A stretch of DNA of 64,000 nucleotides from Thalassolituus maritimus (GCF_900156675.1 NZ_FTOH01000001.1:434001-498000), one strand, 5' to 3'. Positions 15,843 through 26,056 are shown, counted from the stretch's first letter. A program made the numbers and translations. Notes: generated by a model from the letters alone, not told the origin.

Positions 15843-18713
15843 CTATTTTCTATCGTCGGTTGCAGCGGCTGGATTTTTCACTGCCGGTAATGGGTACTCA
15901 GGAACAGTAAACTGCTCCAGACTGGTACGGTCCAGTGTATTCAGCGGTGTCATATCATTCACTTCGCCACCTTTTTCGAACAACAACCAGCTCCATTCGT
16001 TATTCAGTACGGCACGACGATACAGATTCAGAATCTGTGTCTTAGTAATATTGCCGACTTGATCTGCGATGGCCTGACGGGTATCAAAGGTGTATCGTCC
16101 GGTTGAGAGATCAGCCCAGAAATTGGCTGCTTTTTCGCCCATATTTTTAGGGTTTTCGGTCAGCCGCGTGATCAATCCTTCCTGAAATAACGCGAACTCT
16201 TCATCCGACATGGTCTCCAGTTTACCTTCGTAATCGCGGAAAAATATCCGGCTATGATTCATCATCTCTTCTGGGGTAGCGGTTGGCGATTGAACGATAA
16301 ACAACAGCCCGGGAACAGATTTCTGCGGATAAGCGGTCGCAAATACGATGTAGCCCAGTTGTTGCTCCGTGCGCATATATTGATAGTAGGGTGACGAAAT
16401 CATCTGAGCTAAGAGACCTGCCTCGGCACGAGACAAGTCCGACGTATCTGTTCCTTGCAGGTAGAGTGTCATCACTTTATCAGGATGGTCCTGACTGACC
16501 GGCTGCTGAAATTGTTCCGCCGGTGCCTTCAGTAGTTTTGAGGCTGTGTCAGTGATGGTATTGGCTGGGTAGTATTTCTGAGTAATGGCACCAATAGCGT
16601 TTGCGGTCTCGGCACTCAAAGTACCATGAACATAAGTTGTCACAGAGATTGTATTGCCCAGTTGTGCAGCAAACTGCTCTAGAGCGTCTTCGGTCGCTGA
16701 CGTCACTACAGGCAAAAGATCTGTATCGCTGAAGGACGGCTCAATGATCCAGCTTTTCAGGTCAGCCAGAGTTCGCTGGTAGGGGCGAGCTTTGAGGTTG
16801 TTTTCAAGTGCACGGACGAGGCTGGCCTGATAGCGATCAAATTCCTCGTTGCTGATGTCCATATTTTTCATTTCGGTAAATATCTGATCGAGAAGAACAG
16901 GTAACTTATCGAAATAGCCGCTTACTGCGATTTCCAGGCCATCGCTGGTGGCAGAAAGGCGATAGTTCAGCCCTGCAAGGCTAGCAGGATAACTATAGGT
17001 GTTTAAGGCTTCCGTGACTGTCCGGGCATAGAGGCGTGCGAGGACACGCTGCTCGGCGCTGTCTTTAATCGCCGGTACTTTAAGATCGATTAATACCTGC
17101 GCGCGAGGAGCATCAAACTCATGCTCTGGGTAATACCAAAGCTGGTAGCCGTTATCTGATGTAACCAGTTCGGGGGTATCGGACGCTTCGCCGGGGGCCG
17201 TTTCAAGGTTTTCTGGAACGAATGGGTTGGCCTTCGGTAAGTGGAGTGCCCCAGTCCATTCAGATGTTTCTGGCTTCTGATAGTCTGAAGGGCGTATTTT
17301 GATCTCGGTCCCGTACCAGGGGTCGGTCGTATCTGTATCGACACCTGGTGCTATCAGGACGCGCAACATGTTGTCAGCATTCAGACCAGACAAGTATTTC
17401 TTTAACAGCTCATCGGGAGCAGGTTCTGAACGGTAATCACCGTAGATGGTATCTTCTACGGGGAAGATCAGCATATTGCTGCTCAGGCGGGTGGTGTAGT
17501 TGGATATTGGCCCATGTTCCTGAAAGCGGAATGTCATTTCATTGAGCATTCTCTGCTCTTCTTTGATGTAGTCAGGGATACCGTTAGTACGGATCAGATC
17601 AATATATTCCATCAGGATGGAGGTGATTTCCTCCTGATGGAGCAGGCCGGACTTGGTTAAACCAATACCGACGACCATAGTGGATGCATGGTGGGTGCTC
17701 AGCGAGCGACCGGCACTGAGCGATTCAGCCCAACCCTTTTTCTTCAGTAGTGCGAGAATACTGCCGTCGCCTTCGTGACCAATCAGGTTCGAAAGTAACT
17801 GCACTGGTTTGTACTGATACTGTGAAAGAATTTCTGGCAGTGGAAAAGTAAAGCGAAGCTCGCGTATTTCCTTGACCGGTTTGATGTGCATATCAAGTGG
17901 CAGCTGTTCGGGAACAAACACCGGAACATCAGGCCGTTCGAAATGAACATCCCTTTCAGGAATATCAGAAAAAAGCTGGCGGGCTTTATTACCCAGTTGA
18001 TCAAGCTCGTAGTCGCCGGCGATAACGAGCGTCATGCGATCTGAAGAGTAGTGCGTCTGATAAAAAGAAATCAGTTCGTCGCGAATTTTACTATCTTCCC
18101 GGTCGCTGAGCGTGTCCAGATTCCCGGTCGAGAAACTAGAGAAAGTGAACTCGGGATTCATTGCCATTTTTTGTGCTGAAAAAATACGGCGCCCATCCTC
18201 TTTAAGGTTCGCGCTGTACTCTGCATGTACAGCGTTTTTCTCCCGATCGACGTACGCTTCATCGAACGTAGGTGAAATGAAAAATGGGGCGAAACGTTCC
18301 AGCGCGCCGCTTAATTTTTCGTTGTCGACATCAAAGAAATAGGTCGTCTGCGCATAGGAAGTAAAGGCATTATGGCTACCACCATTCTGCTTTATAAACT
18401 GTTGGTATTCGTCTGGCTCGGGAAATGGCTCAGTGCCGAGAAACAGCATATGTTCGAGGAAGTGGGCGAGGCCCTCACGACCCTTGGGATCATCCATGCT
18501 GCCAACGTTTACACTCAGGGCTGCACTCGCCTTGTCTGCTTCGGGCGTCCTTACGAGCATCACTTTCAGACCATTTTCAAGCTCCATATAGCGGTAGCTA
18601 TAGGCGTCCGCAGGGCTTACGATCAGGTCGGGGGATTGCGAAATGCGGAACATAGAGTATCCAAAAGCGGCCAATACAATAAGAATAAAAGTCCAGTAGC
18701 GAGGCGAGAACAT
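15843..18713 (-). CDS. pitrilysin/insulinase-family zinc protease (M16A)
   Basis: 956 residues, the usual size of a four-domain M16A enzyme such as protease III or insulysin. The inverted zinc motif is HFLEH (H84, E87, H88) and the third ligand is E165 in HAEYSANL, exactly 76 residues on. A hydrophobic N-terminal segment (about 7-20) can act as signal or anchor, so it should act in the periplasm. These enzymes degrade peptides of up to a few kDa within a closed chamber. AGGAG precedes the ATG. The C-terminal half is more divergent, as is normal for the non-catalytic domains. Confidence 0.92.
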   Translation of the reverse strand: MFSPRYWTFILIVLAAFGYSMFRISQSPDLIVSPADAYSYRYMELENGLKVMLVRTPEADKASAALSVNVGSMDDPKGREGLAHFLEHMLFLGTEPFPEPDEYQQFIKQNGGSHNAFTSYAQTTYFFDVDNEKLSGALERFAPFFISPTFDEAYVDREKNAVHAEYSANLKEDGRRIFSAQKMAMNPEFTFSSFSTGNLDTLSDREDSKIRDELISFYQTHYSSDRMTLVIAGDYELDQLGNKARQLFSDIPERDVHFERPDVPVFVPEQLPLDMHIKPVKEIRELRFTFPLPEILSQYQYKPVQLLSNLIGHEGDGSILALLKKKGWAESLSAGRSLSTHHASTMVVGIGLTKSGLLHQEEITSILMEYIDLIRTNGIPDYIKEEQRMLNEMTFRFQEHGPISNYTTRLSSNMLIFPVEDTIYGDYRSEPAPDELLKKYLSGLNADNMLRVLIAPGVDTDTTDPWYGTEIKIRPSDYQKPETSEWTGALHLPKANPFVPENLETAPGEASDTPELVTSDNGYQLWYYPEHEFDAPRAQVLIDLKVPAIKDSAEQRVLARLYARTVTEALNTYSYPASLAGLNYRLSATSDGLEIAVSGYFDKLPVLLDQIFTEMKNMDISNEEFDRYQASLVRALENNLKARPYQRTLADLKSWIIEPSFSDTDLLPVVTSATEDALEQFAAQLGNTISVTTYVHGTLSAETANAIGAITQKYYPANTITDTASKLLKAPAEQFQQPVSQDHPDKVMTLYLQGTDTSDLSRAEAGLLAQMISSPYYQYMRTEQQLGYIVFATAYPQKSVPGLLFIVQSPTATPEEMMNHSRIFFRDYEGKLETMSDEEFALFQEGLITRLTENPKNMGEKAANFWADLSTGRYTFDTRQAIADQVGNITKTQILNLYRRAVLNNEWSWLLFEKGGEVNDMTPLNTLDRTSLEQFTVPEYPLPAVKNPAAATDDRK

Positions 18714-18745
18714 GCCAACTCCTGCTGCAATGTATGTCGTTTTAA

Positions 18746-19006
18746 TTAGTGGGCTGTGCCGTCTGCGCTGGCAATTGCCTGAGCATCGTCCAGGGAGTGA
18801 TGCGCAGGGTCCAGCGCGGCAATGTGGGTAAGACGCGCACGGGCGTCTTCCAGTTCCGCTACCATCAGCGCAAATTGTGATTCAAACGCCTGGTCAATGG
18901 CGTTGTATAGAACTTTCACTTTGTCTTCTGCTTCGGCGTTGCCTCCTTCGCGGAGGGTTTTCAGGCAGGCGAGAGCGATGTTGTGGTACATCTGGTCTTT
19001 GTTCAC
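18746..19006 (-). CDS. small conserved hypothetical protein
   Basis: 86 residues from a GTG at 19006, chosen because AAGGAG lies 6 bases upstream; an ATG at 19027 would sit before that ribosome-binding site. The protein is helical and acidic, with two heptad-like stretches (KVKVLYNAIDQAFESQFALMVAELEDARARL). No motif I recognise. It is 32 bases upstream of the M16 protease and may be transcribed with it. Confidence 0.6.
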   Translation of the reverse strand: MNKDQMYHNIALACLKTLREGGNAEAEDKVKVLYNAIDQAFESQFALMVAELEDARARLTHIAALDPAHHSLDDAQAIASADGTAH

Positions 19007-19080
19007 GGGCGTCTCCTTTTTCCTCATGATACACGACCCGGCGCACCGCTATAAGCCTGCGTGAAACTCCTTAACTTTCT

Positions 19081-20823
19081 TTACCCCAGCGTGGCGTCAG
19101 GGCTGAACCAGTGCAGCTCACTGATACTGACTTCAGGACTCAATACACTTCCACTGAGCCAGTCGATTCGTGCTTTGTGGGAAGTGGCCAGCAGTTCGGA
19201 ATGTTGAATATGCCCGGCATAAATTACCATGCCTTCATCATGCAATTTCTGCAGCAGGCGCCCACCCTGTACAGCATTCCGTGGCTCCTGCATCCGTGTC
19301 AGAAATTCCGGTGCCAGTGTGATCCCACCAATTGGCAGACTCAGGATTTGCCGGGCGTTAAGGAAGCTTCGGCCGAAGTGGCGTATCATCCGTGTAATAT
19401 CGTGGTGGACCAATTCTCCATGCAGAAGAATATCTTCTTCCTGCTCACTGAGTAGCTGTTCTTCGCTGAGAATCATTGATACTTCAATGGGGTGCAGTGC
19501 ACGTGCCTGTTCCAATGCAGGCAAGAACTCCCGGACGGACTCGGCTGATGCATTGTGGCTGTCGAGGATAACTCTTACCGGCCCACCGAAGTGAGACTGC
19601 CAGGTCGTCACAACGGTCGTTAACCAGGACTGCCAGTCAGCTTCTTTATAGTTACCCAGCTGCTGACTCTCAACGCCGAGGATCTCGCCATGAAGTCCAA
19701 ATACCGGAAGCACTGTTTGCTCTTCTTCTGTGGAGCTTACCTGACGGGTATTCAGACCCAGTTTTTCACGTAGCCAGGATTCATAGTCAGAGTCGGATGG
19801 GGCTTCGTGGCGGGTCATGCTGGCTGCCGGAAGGCGTCCATCGGCTTCCATCGCGGCGGCGAAATCCTGAAGCTCTGACACCGACGACGCATCACGGGCA
19901 GCAATCAGAAACTCGTTAGGCTGAGGCATGTGATAGAGGTCCTGCCCCTGGCGACAGATACTTTTGAGGTCAGAGAATAAGCGAGCCGAAGCACTGAGAT
20001 CACCAACCAGCTCAGCCTCAAACTGGATATGGAGGGCGGCAGCTGGCAGGGATTCCTGAGATGCTTCAGCAGAATGATCCGCGTGTGTACTCTCTACAGC
20101 CGGGCTGTTGAAGACGGATGAGTTCAGATCACAGACGCATAAGCGATATTGAGCCCCAAGTGGGCTGATGGCCATCGAAGACGGCAATTGCTGGTGTTCG
20201 TTGTCGAGGAGTGTGAAGTGACCAAGCCAGGTCGCTCCAGCCTCAATCTGTCGTGTCACTTCTGCTTCAAGTGTTACTCCTGCTGCCGAACAGGCCGGCG
20301 AGAATAGGTTGAGCCCCTGCAGATCTTCTTCCGTTATCGCCAGTGCCTTGCATAGCTGCGGGCTGGCAAGACGAATGATCCAGTTGCTGTCAGTCAGAAA
20401 CGCCGCTGAATCCGTAGTCAGAGCTTGTTGAAACTGATGTACGTAACCAAGCAGACTTTGTTGACGAACGCCTTCTTCTATATCAATAGTGAGTAGAGTG
20501 TTGTCCCAAGGCTTAGCGACAAAGCGGTGGACGTCACCCGCATGCCAGGCTTCGCGCAACGCGGAGTAGTCGACCTGCCCTGACAGAAGCAGGCGATAGG
20601 TATATGGGGAAATCTTTCTGGCTTCGTGGCACAGAGAAATACCATCACGGCGTGGCATCTTGAAGTCTGTAACCATAACGTGGATGTGCTCGCGGCGAAG
20701 TACGTCGAGTGCTTCCTCCCCATCATTTGCTTCGAACAGGTTCCAGTCCTGAGACCTGAGCATGCGGCGAAGTGCCTGAATAATACTGGGCTCGTCATCT
20801 ACTAAAAGTACATTGATCTGCAT
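19081..20823 (-). CDS. response regulator with degenerate GGDEF/EAL-like output
   Basis: 580 residues. Residues 1-120 are an intact receiver: acidic pair DDE (9-11), phospho-acceptor D53 in VTDFKMP, and the lysine in VAKPWD. A PAS-like segment follows (about 130-230). The rest aligns by pattern with a GGDEF-like block (LYHMPQPNEFLIAARD) and an EAL-like block: GILGVESQ in place of a clear EAL substrate loop, HFGRSFLNARQILSLPIGG, and LHDEGMVIYAGHIQHSELL. I cannot find the GGDEF active loop or the EAL metal ligands, so it probably does not make or cut c-di-GMP and may bind it or a protein. It is divergently placed from the HTH/hybrid-kinase pair at 20969-23590. Confidence 0.75.
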   Translation of the reverse strand: MQINVLLVDDEPSIIQALRRMLRSQDWNLFEANDGEEALDVLRREHIHVMVTDFKMPRRDGISLCHEARKISPYTYRLLLSGQVDYSALREAWHAGDVHRFVAKPWDNTLLTIDIEEGVRQQSLLGYVHQFQQALTTDSAAFLTDSNWIIRLASPQLCKALAITEEDLQGLNLFSPACSAAGVTLEAEVTRQIEAGATWLGHFTLLDNEHQQLPSSMAISPLGAQYRLCVCDLNSSVFNSPAVESTHADHSAEASQESLPAAALHIQFEAELVGDLSASARLFSDLKSICRQGQDLYHMPQPNEFLIAARDASSVSELQDFAAAMEADGRLPAASMTRHEAPSDSDYESWLREKLGLNTRQVSSTEEEQTVLPVFGLHGEILGVESQQLGNYKEADWQSWLTTVVTTWQSHFGGPVRVILDSHNASAESVREFLPALEQARALHPIEVSMILSEEQLLSEQEEDILLHGELVHHDITRMIRHFGRSFLNARQILSLPIGGITLAPEFLTRMQEPRNAVQGGRLLQKLHDEGMVIYAGHIQHSELLATSHKARIDWLSGSVLSPEVSISELHWFSPDATLG

Positions 20824-20968
20824 AGTTGCTGCTTCTCCTTTTGTAGAAGTGTAGTTCGACGCTTTTTGGCTCGGAACAAGAACTCTGTAAATTCCTGTTA
20901 ATTTATCCTTGCAAACGCAGAAGGCTATCTATACTGGATTTAGTGTAGTTACCTATCGAGAGATTGCT

Positions 20969-21514
20969 GTGAGGGAAAAACAAGCGCTGACAACAGGTGA
21001 AGTCGCCAAATACTGCGGAGTTAACTTCCGTACAGTGATCCGTTGGATCGAACGCGGCCACCTGGATGCATACAAACTGCCCGGCCGTGGCGATAACCGA
21101 ATACCGGTAGAGAGCTTTGTTGATTTCCTCAACAATAACAATATGCCGGTTCCGGAAGAGCTCGACAGTGGCGGACATAAACTCGTACTGCTGGCGGACG
21201 TTGATGAGGTCTCGACAGAGATCGCCTCCTGCGTCCGGCGGGCTGGCTGGGATCTTCTGGTGACGCAGGACCCTGTCCACTTTGGCTTTCTGATCAGTCA
21301 GAACCAGCCGGCGGCCATTGCGATTACCCGACCGGAATTCGAAGAGTCGGTGAGGCGCGTGGTGCGTGACGGTGACCACAAAGAGATGTTGTGTATCTCT
21401 ATATGTGGCTCGGGCGATGGCGCTCAAGGGCTCAAGGACGGATGGCTTCATCTGCGCTGGCCGCAGGATCAGCAGCAGTTCATTCTGCAGTTGACCAGTA
21501 ATCAGGCAGCATGA
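20969..21514 (+). CDS. excisionase-type HTH protein fused to a receiver-like domain
   Basis: 181 residues from the GTG at 20969, which lies after GAGAGATT; an open frame reaches back to 20909. Residues 5-55 (LTTGEVAKYCGVNFRTVIRW) form a MerR/excisionase winged helix of the TIGR01764 type. The C-terminal about 110 residues (KLVLLADVDEVSTEIASCVRRAGWDL...) look like a receiver fold in which the acidic pocket and phospho-Asp are not conserved (FLISQNQPAAIAITRPE). It probably binds DNA as an adaptor for the adjacent hybrid kinase, 54 bases downstream. The pseudo-receiver call is inference from pattern. Confidence 0.7.
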   Translation: MREKQALTTGEVAKYCGVNFRTVIRWIERGHLDAYKLPGRGDNRIPVESFVDFLNNNNMPVPEELDSGGHKLVLLADVDEVSTEIASCVRRAGWDLLVTQDPVHFGFLISQNQPAAIAITRPEFEESVRRVVRDGDHKEMLCISICGSGDGAQGLKDGWLHLRWPQDQQQFILQLTSNQAA

Positions 21515-21568
21515 TGTAGCCGGGCATTCAGCCCCGTCCTGACCGTGATTTCCGGGAGCGTAACGTCA

Positions 21569-23590
21569 ATGTACTGGACGTATGTGATCATTATTGCGCT
21601 TCTTGCTGCTGTTATGGTTCTCCTGACCCGGCTTTCTCAGCAGCGTATTTCACTTGTCGATCTACAGCGCGAGAAAGACCGCGCTGACATCCTCTGGAGG
21701 CATTTTCCTGGCGTTGTCGCTGAAATTCGCCCTGATGGCACTATCATGAGTGCCGGAACCGGTATCCACACCCCCGGGGCAGACCGCCTGATTAAAGGGG
21801 AGCAGGTTCAAAGCTTTCTCTCGGGTGAGGCTCTCAGTACATTCAGCCAACGCCTAAGAGAGTCTGTGGTTTCCCGCCAGCCCGTGTCCTATTACCTCTG
21901 TGTTGATGCTGATGACACGATCGTACACCTGCGCAATGAACTTGTACCTGTTATACGTGATGGTCGGGTTAAGTCTTTATTAATCATCAGCAGTGATATA
22001 ACTGAGCTGAAGGAAGTCGAAGAAAAGCTGAAGACGGAGAAAGCGATTGCTGAGTCCGGATACCAGGCCAAGCGTCGCTTTCTGGCCAGTATGAGCCATG
22101 AGATCCGGACGCCACTGAACGGCATGCTTGGTGCTCTCAGCCTGTTGGGCGGAACCCCCCTTAGCCCTCATCAGAAAGGCTACCTTCATAACCTGCAACA
22201 AGGTGCAGATCATCTTCTCGCCATCGTTAATGACGCGCTTGATGTCTCCAGGATTGAGAGTGGTCACCTGCAGTTGGTGAGGGAAGAGTTTGATCTGCCA
22301 GCCCTGGCGCAGAGGGTTTTGGGAATTGTTCAGGGAAAGGCCTCTGAAAAGAGGATCGCGCTGCAGCTATTCTGCGACGATGACGTTCCGGGGCGGGTTA
22401 TTGGTGATCCTCTCAGGGTCAGTCAGATTCTTATTAACCTGCTTAACAATGCCTTGAAGTTCACCGACAAAGGTCATGTCATATTGCGGCTCGTGAATTC
22501 TGATAAAGATGGAGACACGATACGATTTTCGGTAGAGGACACAGGCACTGGAATTGAGCCATCACGGGCTCCGTATCTTTTTGATGAATACAGTGCGGCC
22601 CACGATGAACGCTCGAGGGCGCTTGGCGGTACGGGCTTAGGCCTGAACATCTGCAAACGCCTTGTTGAAGCAATGGGCGGAAATATTGGCGTGGCCAGTA
22701 CGCCCGGTATCGGTTCCTGCTTCTGGATGAACATCCCGTTAGCTGCGACCCAGGAGGGAGTTACGACTTCTGCGGACCTGAAATTCCGCGACAGGACACT
22801 GTGGGTGGCTGACTCCTACGCGGTAAATCGCTCCTTCGTTATGGGGGTTGCCGGACGCATGGGCATGAATGTGCGTGGCTTCGATCGCCTCAGGGACTGT
22901 ATTTCAGCCTTGCTGGTGGATAAGCCTGACGTACTTGTTCTGTCACGCCGTTTTTTTGCGGCACCTGATATGCAGCTTCAGTATGACTCTCTGGGAGACG
23001 TCAAGTTGTGCGTCAGCTGCGATGAAAGTTTTTCTGAGAATTGGCAGCCTCCGGCTGAGCTTGTTCATGGTGCCTGGGCCTGGCCAATGGATCATCGCCA
23101 TCTGAGTTCGCTCTTAGGTCGGGTCCTTGAATCAGAGCCTGCGGGTGATCAGGTGATCCGGCCGTCGGGCACGGAATCAAAGCAGGTAGTTCGCTCCTCC
23201 CTCTACTTGTTACAGGTTCTTCTTGTTGAAGATAACCCGGTGAATCAGAAGGTTCTGGAGCAGCTACTGAAGCGGCAGCAGTGTCAGGTGATTGTACGCA
23301 GTAGTGGTATCGAAGCTATTGAATACCTGACCAACAACTCTGGTACTGAGCTGGTCATTATGGATCGGCATATGCCCGGTATAGACGGCATAGAAACCAT
23401 GCGACGCATCCACGCATTGCCGGGGTACGAAACTCTGCCGGTAGTTGCCTTATCTGGAGATGCTCTGGAGGAGCAAAAGCTCGAGTTTCTTCAGGCGGGA
23501 GCGATTGACTACCTGCTTAAGCCAGTGAGCCCAAAGCGCCTGAAGCAACTGGTTGACAGCTTCAGGTCAGAGCATCGCCGTGCGGTATAA
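21569..23590 (+). CDS. hybrid sensor histidine kinase
   Basis: About 673 residues from the ATG at 21569, with GGGAG about 10 bases upstream; a GTG at 21545 is the longer alternative. One membrane helix (about 3-21) is followed by a PAS domain, then HisKA with H177 in [12 protein letters not shown], HATPase with [18 protein letters not shown] and [11 protein letters not shown], a first receiver-like block without a clear phospho-site, and a second complete receiver ([12 protein letters not shown], phospho-Asp in VIMDRHMPG, lysine in LLKPVSP). It is a BarA-like layout without an Hpt domain, so phosphotransfer to a separate Hpt protein is expected. The stop overlaps the convergent gene by 29 bp. 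Confidence 0.92.
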   Translation: MYWTYVIIIALLAAVMVLLTRLSQQRISLVDLQREKDRADILWRHFPGVVAEIRPDGTIMSAGTGIHTPGADRLIKGEQVQSFLSGEALSTFSQRLRESVVSRQPVSYYLCVDADDTIVHLRNELVPVIRDGRVKSLLIISSDITELKEVEEKLKTEKAIAESGYQAKRRFLASMSHEIRTPLNGMLGALSLLGGTPLSPHQKGYLHNLQQGADHLLAIVNDALDVSRIESGHLQLVREEFDLPALAQRVLGIVQGKASEKRIALQLFCDDDVPGRVIGDPLRVSQILINLLNNALKFTDKGHVILRLVNSDKDGDTIRFSVEDTGTGIEPSRAPYLFDEYSAAHDERSRALGGTGLGLNICKRLVEAMGGNIGVASTPGIGSCFWMNIPLAATQEGVTTSADLKFRDRTLWVADSYAVNRSFVMGVAGRMGMNVRGFDRLRDCISALLVDKPDVLVLSRRFFAAPDMQLQYDSLGDVKLCVSCDESFSENWQPPAELVHGAWAWPMDHRHLSSLLGRVLESEPAGDQVIRPSGTESKQVVRSSLYLLQVLLVEDNPVNQKVLEQLLKRQQCQVIVRSSGIEAIEYLTNNSGTELVIMDRHMPGIDGIETMRRIHALPGYETLPVVALSGDALEEQKLEFLQAGAIDYLLKPVSPKRLKQLVDSFRSEHRRAV

Positions 23591-23954
23591 AGCGGTTGTC
23601 CGTTTCTGCTTTCATTTTGCGTACGATGTCTTTTTCCGGTTTCCGCCCTTGCGATTTCAGGTATCGGAAGATACGGATGGCTGGATTATTTGATCCAGAT
23701 TCAAAACCACTCAGCGTCTGTTCTGCACGAATATAGAAAAAAGCAATATTAATAAGCTCAGCGTCCGCAAGATCTGAGAGAGATTGTTCCCACTCACTCT
23801 GGCTGCTACGAATCCAGTTCGCCGCCCGATTTCTGAGCTGTTCCGCTGCGCTGGCGGGATTGTCTGCAGCGGCTGCAAGCTGTCGCAACTCGTTGCTCGT
23901 CGGAACGGCCTCAGTCTCTGTTGTGGTCGCTGACGGGTTCCACTCACCGATCAT
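23562..23954 (-). CDS. hypothetical protein
   Basis: 130 residues with GGAG just before the ATG. Helical, no signal peptide, no membrane segment. The segment SLSDLADAELINIAFFYIRAEQTLSGFESGSNNPAIRIFRYL has the look of a small helical domain, but I do not recognise it. Its 3' end runs 29 bp into the end of the hybrid kinase gene on the opposite strand. A reasonable ribosome-binding site and ordinary composition support it as a real gene. Confidence 0.55.
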   Translation of the reverse strand: MIGEWNPSATTTETEAVPTSNELRQLAAAADNPASAAEQLRNRAANWIRSSQSEWEQSLSDLADAELINIAFFYIRAEQTLSGFESGSNNPAIRIFRYLKSQGRKPEKDIVRKMKAETDNRFIPHGDALT

Positions 23955-24043
23955 ACATTCTACTCCGCAGTTTTCTGCCGTGGCTCTGTCGTATATGGTA
24001 GTGATATTACCACAGAGCGAAACAGGTCGGGATGCAGGGCATC

Positions 24044-25213
24044 ATGAGTGACATTGAAGAGGATCGTTATCATGACATACGGCCATACAGGGACGAGGAA
24101 GTCAGGCAGGTTCTGGAAAGGCTAGGGCAGTCGTTCGAATTACATCGGGCGCTGGTGTCCTATCGCTTTGCCCGGTATCCGCCATGGTCGCAGCGGCTGC
24201 TGGCCCGGATAGTCGGCTGGCAGCTTCGTCGCCATTTTGCTCCGATGACGACCGTAGATGCTTTCCAGGGATGGCTGAAAGACTGGATTACTGACCTGAT
24301 AGACTCGACCACGGCAAATGTGGAAGTTTGTGGCCTGGACCACCTGAATCAGGATCAGTCATATCTTTGGCTGTCTAATCACCGTGATATTGCTATGGAC
24401 CCCACGCTGATAGGTTACGCCCTTGTCTCGTCGGGTTGGCCAACCGCACGAATTGCGATTGGTGATAATCTGCTGGCCAATCCGGTGCTGGCGGATCTGA
24501 TGAGGCTGAACAAAAGTTTTATTGTTAAACGTTCAGTTGCAGATCGCCGGACACGGCTACAGGAATTCCAGAAACTGTCAGGTTATATCCGCCACTCTCT
24601 CGAAGATGGCCATTCTGTGTGGCTTGCACAGAGAGAAGGAAGGGCGAAAGATAATCTTGATCACACGGATACTGCAGTTCTGAAAATGCTCTCTCTCAGC
24701 GGACGGGATGACCGGCTTAACTTTGCTGAAACGATGCAGCGGCTGCGGCCGGTACCTGTATTGGTTCAGTACGAGTGGGACCCATGTGACGTATTGAAAG
24801 CCCGCGAACTGGTGGCGCTCGAGGAGAATGGTGTCTACAAAAAGTCTGAAGGAGAGGACACTCACAGTATTCTCCTGGGTATGAAAGGACAAAAGGGCAA
24901 TATCCGTATTTGCTTTGGGCGGCCACTGGCGATGGCTGACATGCAGGATGCGAGCATGATGGCGGCAGCAACCGACCAGGAAATTGATCAGATGAAAAAA
25001 TTGTTTCCGGTTAATTATGCGGCTTTACGCTTGTTGCAGAGTGAGCATCAGCTCTACCAGAACCTGCACTGGCAGTGCCCTGTTGATATGGAACTACCCT
25101 TGAATGAGTTGAGTATGCGTTGTTCCGGAGAGCCCGCCGCAGTGAGGATAAGAATGTTAAAAACTTACGCTGCGGCGTTGATCAGCCGCTTGTCTAGAAC
25201 GAGTGATGAATAA
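24044..25213 (+). CDS. 1-acylglycerol-3-phosphate acyltransferase-like protein
   Basis: About 389 residues from the ATG at 24044. The acyltransferase block I motif is NHRDIAMD (the NHX4D type). Residues near KSFIVKRSV and AQREGRAKD fit blocks II and III, with the catalytic Glu-Gly replaced in sequence by REGRAKD. It resembles the group of long PlsC-like proteins that carry an N-terminal helical extension and no obvious membrane helix. The acyl acceptor is unknown. The gene stands alone and converges on the lipoprotein gene across a hairpin. Confidence 0.75.
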   Translation: MSDIEEDRYHDIRPYRDEEVRQVLERLGQSFELHRALVSYRFARYPPWSQRLLARIVGWQLRRHFAPMTTVDAFQGWLKDWITDLIDSTTANVEVCGLDHLNQDQSYLWLSNHRDIAMDPTLIGYALVSSGWPTARIAIGDNLLANPVLADLMRLNKSFIVKRSVADRRTRLQEFQKLSGYIRHSLEDGHSVWLAQREGRAKDNLDHTDTAVLKMLSLSGRDDRLNFAETMQRLRPVPVLVQYEWDPCDVLKARELVALEENGVYKKSEGEDTHSILLGMKGQKGNIRICFGRPLAMADMQDASMMAAATDQEIDQMKKLFPVNYAALRLLQSEHQLYQNLHWQCPVDMELPLNELSMRCSGEPAAVRIRMLKTYAAALISRLSRTSDE

Positions 25214-25214
25214 C

Positions 25215-25239
25215 TATCCGGCGTCTTGTTCGCCGGATA
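25215..25239. terminator. bidirectional hairpin between convergent genes
   Basis: TATCCGGCG (25215-25223) and CGCCGGATA (25231-25239) form a perfect nine-base stem with a seven-base loop, just after the acyltransferase stop and before the lipoprotein stop. There is no long T-run on either side, so it may be a weak terminator or a 3'-end stabiliser for both mRNAs. Confidence 0.6.
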
Positions 25240-25261
25240 ATTACCATATCGGCCTTCTGTA

Positions 25262-26056
25262 TTACTGAGCGTTCAGAAGCTCTGTAATACGAAGATCAAC
25301 GTTAGGGCGAATACTGACATCAGGGAACTCTTCAGTAATCATACGGAAGTATTCCAATGCCTTGAGGCGGCTGCTTTGAGAGTTGTATGGGCTCATATAA
25401 ATCAGCCCCATCTGGTAAAGAGCCTTAGATCGGATCTCCTTTCCTGACGCTTCATTTTCATAAACAATGGTGTATACGGTAACGGCTTCTTCGATGCGGT
25501 TTTCAGTAATCGCACGTTCACTCATTGGATTCAGTTCATCGTCATACGGAATGTTCGGTCTTGACAGTAATTCCTCACGATTCAGATTATTCAAAAGCTC
25601 TTTTGCTGGCACAAAAACTGGGTTGTCAGCGCGTTGGTTGAGCTCTGCGAGGTGAGACTGGATGCGGCTGGAAATACGTGAAGACGGGAATTCCTGGCGG
25701 TGTTTTGCGAAAAACTCACGCGCCTTGGCGTCATCACGCTGATCATTAAAGCGGTTCATGTAAATCAGACCAATCTGGTACAGAGCTAACGATTTCATGT
25801 TGTCGCTGTAATCCGGATTGTTGTAACCCAACATATAGGTATCAACCGCTTTCTCAGTTTGGCCCCGCGCTATTGCCTGAATAGAAAAGGTAAGCAGGTC
25901 AGGCTCGTCTCTCAATGCAGCGGCAGCTCGGAGGCGGATGTTTTCTTCATATTTAGCGACTTCGTACGCTCCTGCACCAGCAACGGCAAGTGGTGCCGGG
26001 GCGGCACATGAAGCAAGTAGAAATGGTGTGACGATAAGTAGCAGACGGATCAGCAT
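25262..26056 (-). CDS. repeat-containing outer-membrane lipoprotein
   Basis: 264 residues. The lipobox is LLAS|C after a short hydrophobic leader. The mature part holds two copies of a roughly 90-residue unit: SLALYQIGLIYMNRFNDQRDD...EFFAKHRQEFPSSRI and SKALYQMGLIYMSPYNSQSSR...EYFRMITEEFPDVSI. Each ends in a short helical tail with AELN or TELLN. The unit resembles a TPR (alpha-alpha hairpin) and suggests a scaffold role in the periplasm. I do not recognise the family. The gene is separated from the receiver protein by about 108 bases. Confidence 0.75.
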   Translation of the reverse strand: MLIRLLLIVTPFLLASCAAPAPLAVAGAGAYEVAKYEENIRLRAAAALRDEPDLLTFSIQAIARGQTEKAVDTYMLGYNNPDYSDNMKSLALYQIGLIYMNRFNDQRDDAKAREFFAKHRQEFPSSRISSRIQSHLAELNQRADNPVFVPAKELLNNLNREELLSRPNIPYDDELNPMSERAITENRIEEAVTVYTIVYENEASGKEIRSKALYQMGLIYMSPYNSQSSRLKALEYFRMITEEFPDVSIRPNVDLRITELLNAQ

